From NCBI RefSeq assembly GCF_017315755.1, contig NZ_JAFLRJ010000086.1, positions 1 through 34,940 of the forward strand: a stretch of 34,940 nucleotides of DNA, written 5' to 3'. The position numbers and the translations under genes were made by a program. The notes below the pieces were generated by a model. It did not search any database. It was not told the DNA's origin and saw nothing but the letters and a program-made list of their open reading frames with translations. This DNA comes from Streptomyces beijiangensis. Its GTDB lineage: Bacteria > Actinomycetota > Actinomycetes > Streptomycetales > Streptomycetaceae. Shown piece after piece: positions 32,126 to 34,940 of this stretch (position 1 is the first letter of the stretch; every line of letters begins with the position of its first letter).

Positions 32126-33988
32126 TCACTGCAGGGAGAGCTCGAACCACACCACCTTGCCGGTCGACAGACGGGTCGCCCCCCACCGCTTGGCCAGCCG
32201 GTTCACCAGGAAGAGCCCGCGTCCACCCTCGTCCGTGTCGCGGGCGCGCCGCTGACGGGGGAGCTGGGGTGCGTCGTCGCCGACCTCGCAGCGCAGTACG
32301 TCCGTGCGCAGGAGCCGTAGGGTCACCGGCCGCTCCGCGTACCGCACGGCATTGGTCACCACCTCGCTGACCAGCAGTTCCATCGAGTCCGACAGCTCTT
32401 CGAGGCCCCAGCGCGCCAGCGCCTTGCGGGCGAGCTTGCGGGCACGCCCCGGCGCCTGCTCCTCCGGGTCCAGATACCAGTACGCGACGTCGCTCGGCGC
32501 GATCCCGTCGAAGCGGGCGGCGAGCAGCGCGATGTCGTCGTCCCGGTCGCCGGGTCCGAGCATGTCCAGTACGTCGTCGCAGAGGGCCTCCAGCGGCGGC
32601 GAGTGGTCGGGCCCGGTCAGCTGGGCGGTGGCCGCGAGGCGCTCCCGCAGCTGCTCGATGCCGGTCCACACGTCGCGCAGCCGCGACTCGACGAGCCCGT
32701 CGGTGTAGAGGAGCAGCGTGGCGCCCGCAGGGGCATCCAGCTCGACCGCCTCGAAGTCCACGCCGCCGACACCGATCGGCGCGCCGGGCGGCACGCGCAG
32801 CACCTCCGCGCGCCCGCCCAGGTGCAGCAGCACGGGCGGCGGGTGGCCGGCGTTGGCGATGGTGATCCGGTGCGCCACCGGGTCGTACACGGCGTACAGG
32901 CAGGTCGCCATCCGGTCCGAGCCGAGCCGCTGGGCCTGCTCGTCCAGATGGTGCAGGACCTCGGCGGGCGGCAGGTCGAGCTGCGCCAACGTCTGTGCGG
33001 TGGTACGGAGTTGGCCCATGATCGCGGCCGAGGTCATCGAGTGCCCCATGACGTCCCCGACGACCAGGGCGACGCGGCTGCCGGGCAGCGGGATCGCGTC
33101 GTACCAGTCGCCGCCGACGCGCGCCGTCTCGGCGGCCGGCAGATAGCGCGAGGCCAGCTTCACGCCGGTCGGCTGGGGGAGGGAGTCGGGCAGCATGGTG
33201 CGCTGGAGCTCGTCGGCGATGTACGCCTCGCGCCCGTACAGCACCGCCTTGTCGATGCCGAGTGCGGTGTGCGTCGCCAACTGGGCTGCCACGAGAAGGT
33301 CGTTGGGCTCGAACGCGGGCCCGTCGGGGCGGCGGATGAAGACCGCGGCGCCGATCACCCTGCGCCGGCCCCTGAGCGGGGCCAGGATCGTACGGTGCCC
33401 GGTCGGGACCGGGTGGCCGCCGCCGAGCAGCTCGGGGAGGGCGGCGCGGGCGGCGGCGGAGTCGCCGAAGACCGGGCGTACGCCCCGGAGCACCTCGGCC
33501 AGCGCGCCCCCGGCTCGGACTTCGCACAGCTCGGCCGCGAGAGGCTCAAGGGGCTCCTCCGCTTCCGCCGAGTCGCCGGATTCGGGTAAACGCAGCCGGT
33601 CGGTACGGCGCAGCCGCAGCACGAACGGCGTCACCGGACGCTCGTCGCCCACCGGCAGCGGGTCGCGGAGGAAGACAAGTATCGCGTCCGAGAAGGTCGG
33701 CACGGTCGCCCGGCACAGGCCGAGCACGATCTCGTCGAGATCTATGCCGCGCGCGATCCTGCGCGTCGCCGCGCCCACGAACCGCAGCCGGTCGCCCTCG
33801 GGGCGCGCGGGCGCCGCGGGTGCGGGGATGGCGGCAGCCGCGGCTGCCGCTGCCGCTATGTCCTTGGCGGACTTGGTGGCCTTCGCCGCGTTGGACTCGT
33901 CCGCCTCCTGGCGTGGACGGGTACGTTCGTACGGCCTGGCAGCGGTGGTGGGCTGTCGGCCTTCGTGGGAGGTGGAGTGCTCCGTCAC
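32126..33988 (-). CDS. GAF-SpoIIE phosphatase with HATPase domain
   Basis: 620 residues. An N-terminal low-complexity stretch (alanine run 44-53), a GAF-like sensor (about 68-250), a PP2C/SpoIIE phosphatase (about 265-480) with GGDWYD (292-297), GDVMGH (311-316) and the terminal DRDDDIALL metal-site run, then a HATPase_c RsbW-like kinase domain (about 495-620) with SMELLVSEVVTNAV and GRGLFLVNRL. In Streptomyces such proteins dephosphorylate STAS antagonists while the kinase part binds anti-sigma targets, controlling alternative sigma factors such as those of the SigB/SigF type. GTG start; no ribosome site. A possible SigB-type promoter lies just upstream. A STAS partner could be that at 13119-13499, but its phospho-site is missing. 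Confidence 0.93.
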   Translation of the reverse strand: MTEHSTSHEGRQPTTAARPYERTRPRQEADESNAAKATKSAKDIAAAAAAAAAIPAPAAPARPEGDRLRFVGAATRRIARGIDLDEIVLGLCRATVPTFSDAILVFLRDPLPVGDERPVTPFVLRLRRTDRLRLPESGDSAEAEEPLEPLAAELCEVRAGGALAEVLRGVRPVFGDSAAARAALPELLGGGHPVPTGHRTILAPLRGRRRVIGAAVFIRRPDGPAFEPNDLLVAAQLATHTALGIDKAVLYGREAYIADELQRTMLPDSLPQPTGVKLASRYLPAAETARVGGDWYDAIPLPGSRVALVVGDVMGHSMTSAAIMGQLRTTAQTLAQLDLPPAEVLHHLDEQAQRLGSDRMATCLYAVYDPVAHRITIANAGHPPPVLLHLGGRAEVLRVPPGAPIGVGGVDFEAVELDAPAGATLLLYTDGLVESRLRDVWTGIEQLRERLAATAQLTGPDHSPPLEALCDDVLDMLGPGDRDDDIALLAARFDGIAPSDVAYWYLDPEEQAPGRARKLARKALARWGLEELSDSMELLVSEVVTNAVRYAERPVTLRLLRTDVLRCEVGDDAPQLPRQRRARDTDEGGRGLFLVNRLAKRWGATRLSTGKVVWFELSLQ

Positions 33989-34045
33989 GCTGGGGGTTCC
34001 GTCCGTCCGGGGCAGGTGTGCGGTGCAACCGCTTCGTGAGGTCGT

Positions 34046-34069
34046 ATACCCGCTGTCATGGCCGCACCC
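34046..34069 (-). promoter_or_regulatory. Candidate SigB-type promoter of the phosphatase gene
   Basis: On the minus strand GGGT (34069-34066), 14 bases, then GGGTAT (34051-34046) fits the Streptomyces SigB consensus GNNT-N14-16-GGGTAY. It lies about 58 bases before the GTG of the SpoIIE phosphatase gene. The match is short. Confidence 0.35.
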
Positions 34070-34176
34070 CCCTGTAGTGACATTCGGTCAGTTACTGCAC
34101 CGCGCACGGTTCGTTGTACGGCGCAGTCTTACGGAAGGCGATCCTACGTTTCGACCCTGGGGGCGCATCAAGGGTC

Positions 34177-34842
34177 TCACGCAGGCATATGCGCCGGGGC
34201 GCGATCCCAGTCAACAGGCAGCGCCGGAACCGGCCATCGGGTGTCGGGCCGCCAGCTCTCCCAACCGTCGGAGAACGGCGCACCCCAGGCCTCGACGGTG
34301 GCGACCGCGGCCCGCCCCGCCTCCCACACCCGCCGGGCCTCACCGCTGTCCATCAGCCCGTCCCGCTGGGCCTGCGCGAACTCGTCCTCGTCCAGCCATT
34401 GCCAACTCCGGTCCGGTTCCACGGCGATGTCCAGGAAATGGTCCACGGAGTCGACGCCGCCGGTCCAACGAGTGCGCGGCGCTTCGAGGTTCACATACCA
34501 GTTCTTGAAACGCCACCCCCGGTCCCAGAACAGCCACACCGACCAGGGCTCACCGGGCCGCGCGAGCTTCAGCACACCCATGCCCAACCACCGGGAATGC
34601 TCGGTGGTACGGGGCTTGGTGTAGCGGGTGGCGAGGGGCTCCTGGTGTACGGGTGTGCCGTCGGCCAGCACGGGCCGTACGCACTCGGTGCCGGGGGCCA
34701 TCCAGACGGCGAGCAGGTCGGGGGTGTCCTGGACGACGGTGACGGGCCGGCAGATGTGGGGGCCTCCGGGGTTGTTGGCGCGATATCGCCAGAGGATCTG
34801 GTCCCCGGGCTGCCAGTGAGGTGTGCCTCCGGTGTCTGTCAT
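34177..34842 (-). CDS. DUF402/FomD-like protein
   Basis: 221 residues, cytosolic. The DUF402 pattern is seen at WYVNLEAPRTRWTGGVDSVDHFLDIAVEPD (read in parts: WYVNLEAP, GVDSVDHFLDI and the closing WQWLDEDEFAQA), where the acidic residues bind divalent metal. FomD, the characterised member, hydrolyses a nucleotidyl-phosphonate in fosfomycin biosynthesis; others cleave nucleoside diphosphates. The substrate here is unknown and no fosfomycin genes are nearby. ATG lies six bases after TAAGAT without a ribosome site, so the mRNA is probably leaderless. Confidence 0.9.
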   Translation of the reverse strand: MTDTGGTPHWQPGDQILWRYRANNPGGPHICRPVTVVQDTPDLLAVWMAPGTECVRPVLADGTPVHQEPLATRYTKPRTTEHSRWLGMGVLKLARPGEPWSVWLFWDRGWRFKNWYVNLEAPRTRWTGGVDSVDHFLDIAVEPDRSWQWLDEDEFAQAQRDGLMDSGEARRVWEAGRAAVATVEAWGAPFSDGWESWRPDTRWPVPALPVDWDRAPAHMPA

Positions 34843-34848
34843 GGAGGG

Positions 34849-34854
34849 ATCTTA
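34849..34854 (-). promoter_or_regulatory. Candidate -10 box (TAAGAT), leaderless start
   Basis: TAAGAT on the minus strand ends six bases before the ATG at 34842, and there is no ribosome site between them. No clear -35. Confidence 0.4.
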
Positions 34855-34897
34855 GTGAGGTCGGGCCTCTGGTGCTGCGACCCCCGTCACGGTGTGC

Positions 34898-34940
34898 GGC
34901 CCCGCCCCGGGGGCGCTGCCCCCGGACCCCCGGTCCTCAA
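34898..34940. repeat. Dispersed repeat, truncated by the window end
   Basis: The run from CGGCCCCGCCCC to GGTCCTCAA is the reverse-orientation counterpart of the element at 24333-24383 and contains CCGGGGGC-GCT-GCCCCCGG (34907-34925), a perfect 8-bp stem. The window stops inside it. Confidence 0.65.

Noticed and set aside
34177..34842. Fosfomycin biosynthesis gene fomD
   Set aside because: Only the family matches; none of the other fosfomycin genes is present, and DUF402 proteins are widespread.

Overview
This is a high-GC actinobacterial chromosome segment, almost certainly from a Streptomyces. Support comes from the third-position GC bias, the frequent GTG starts, the ahpD-ahpC/oxyR locus in its Streptomyces arrangement, the GC-rich dispersed repeats (GCCCCTCCGGCGATTGAGGAG type) and the many small sigma-factor and anti-sigma-network genes. 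No tRNA, rRNA, CRISPR array, insertion sequence or integrase is visible.

Left edge (1-4.25 kb). This is the odd part. The window opens inside a giant, essentially perfect palindrome (1-231 against 257-487, spacer 232-256) whose outer end is cut by the window border. Next comes a markedly AT-richer gene with TTA codons for a membrane-anchored pentapeptide-repeat protein (585-2423). A TIGR04222-like membrane protein, a DUF397 protein and a DUF5753 regulator that has lost its DNA-binding half follow on the minus strand. The centre of the palindrome recurs in inverted orientation, 46 of 47 bases identical, exactly at the broken 5' end of the DUF5753 gene (4168-4214). The stretch looks rearranged or acquired; an assembly fold-back at the left end must also be considered.

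4.25-13 kb. Accessory single genes: a large SMI1/KNR4-like plus DUF6461-like protein, a DUF899 protein, a serine beta-lactamase-fold hydrolase, a YciI-like protein, a VOC protein, a fragment of a secreted carbohydrate-active enzyme, an ECF sigma factor translationally coupled to a membrane protein, a cupin, an ECF41 sigma factor with its SnoaL-like tail, and a second VOC protein.

13-22 kb. Housekeeping and envelope genes: a STAS anti-sigma antagonist, a methyltransferase, a prepilin peptidase, an aldo/keto reductase, a short cis-prenyltransferase, a PIN-PhoH ATPase, a secreted lytic transglycosylase, an AI-2E family permease and a coupled membrane protein.

22-32 kb. Oxidative stress and envelope: ahpD and ahpC diverge from oxyR. 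An operon of a PadR regulator, an ABC ATPase and an FtsX/MacB-type permease, each joined by an ATGA overlap, is headed by a symmetric operator. A bifunctional class A penicillin-binding protein and a monofunctional catalase converge on a 21-bp perfect terminator stem.

32-34.9 kb. A GAF-SpoIIE phosphatase-HATPase switch protein, probably belonging to the same kind of sigma-factor control network as the STAS protein, then a DUF402/FomD-like protein. The window ends inside another copy of the dispersed repeat.

I found no convincing new multi-gene system. The best leads are the left-end palindrome with its displaced centre copy, the foreign pentapeptide membrane protein, the PadR operator and a set of likely leaderless genes.
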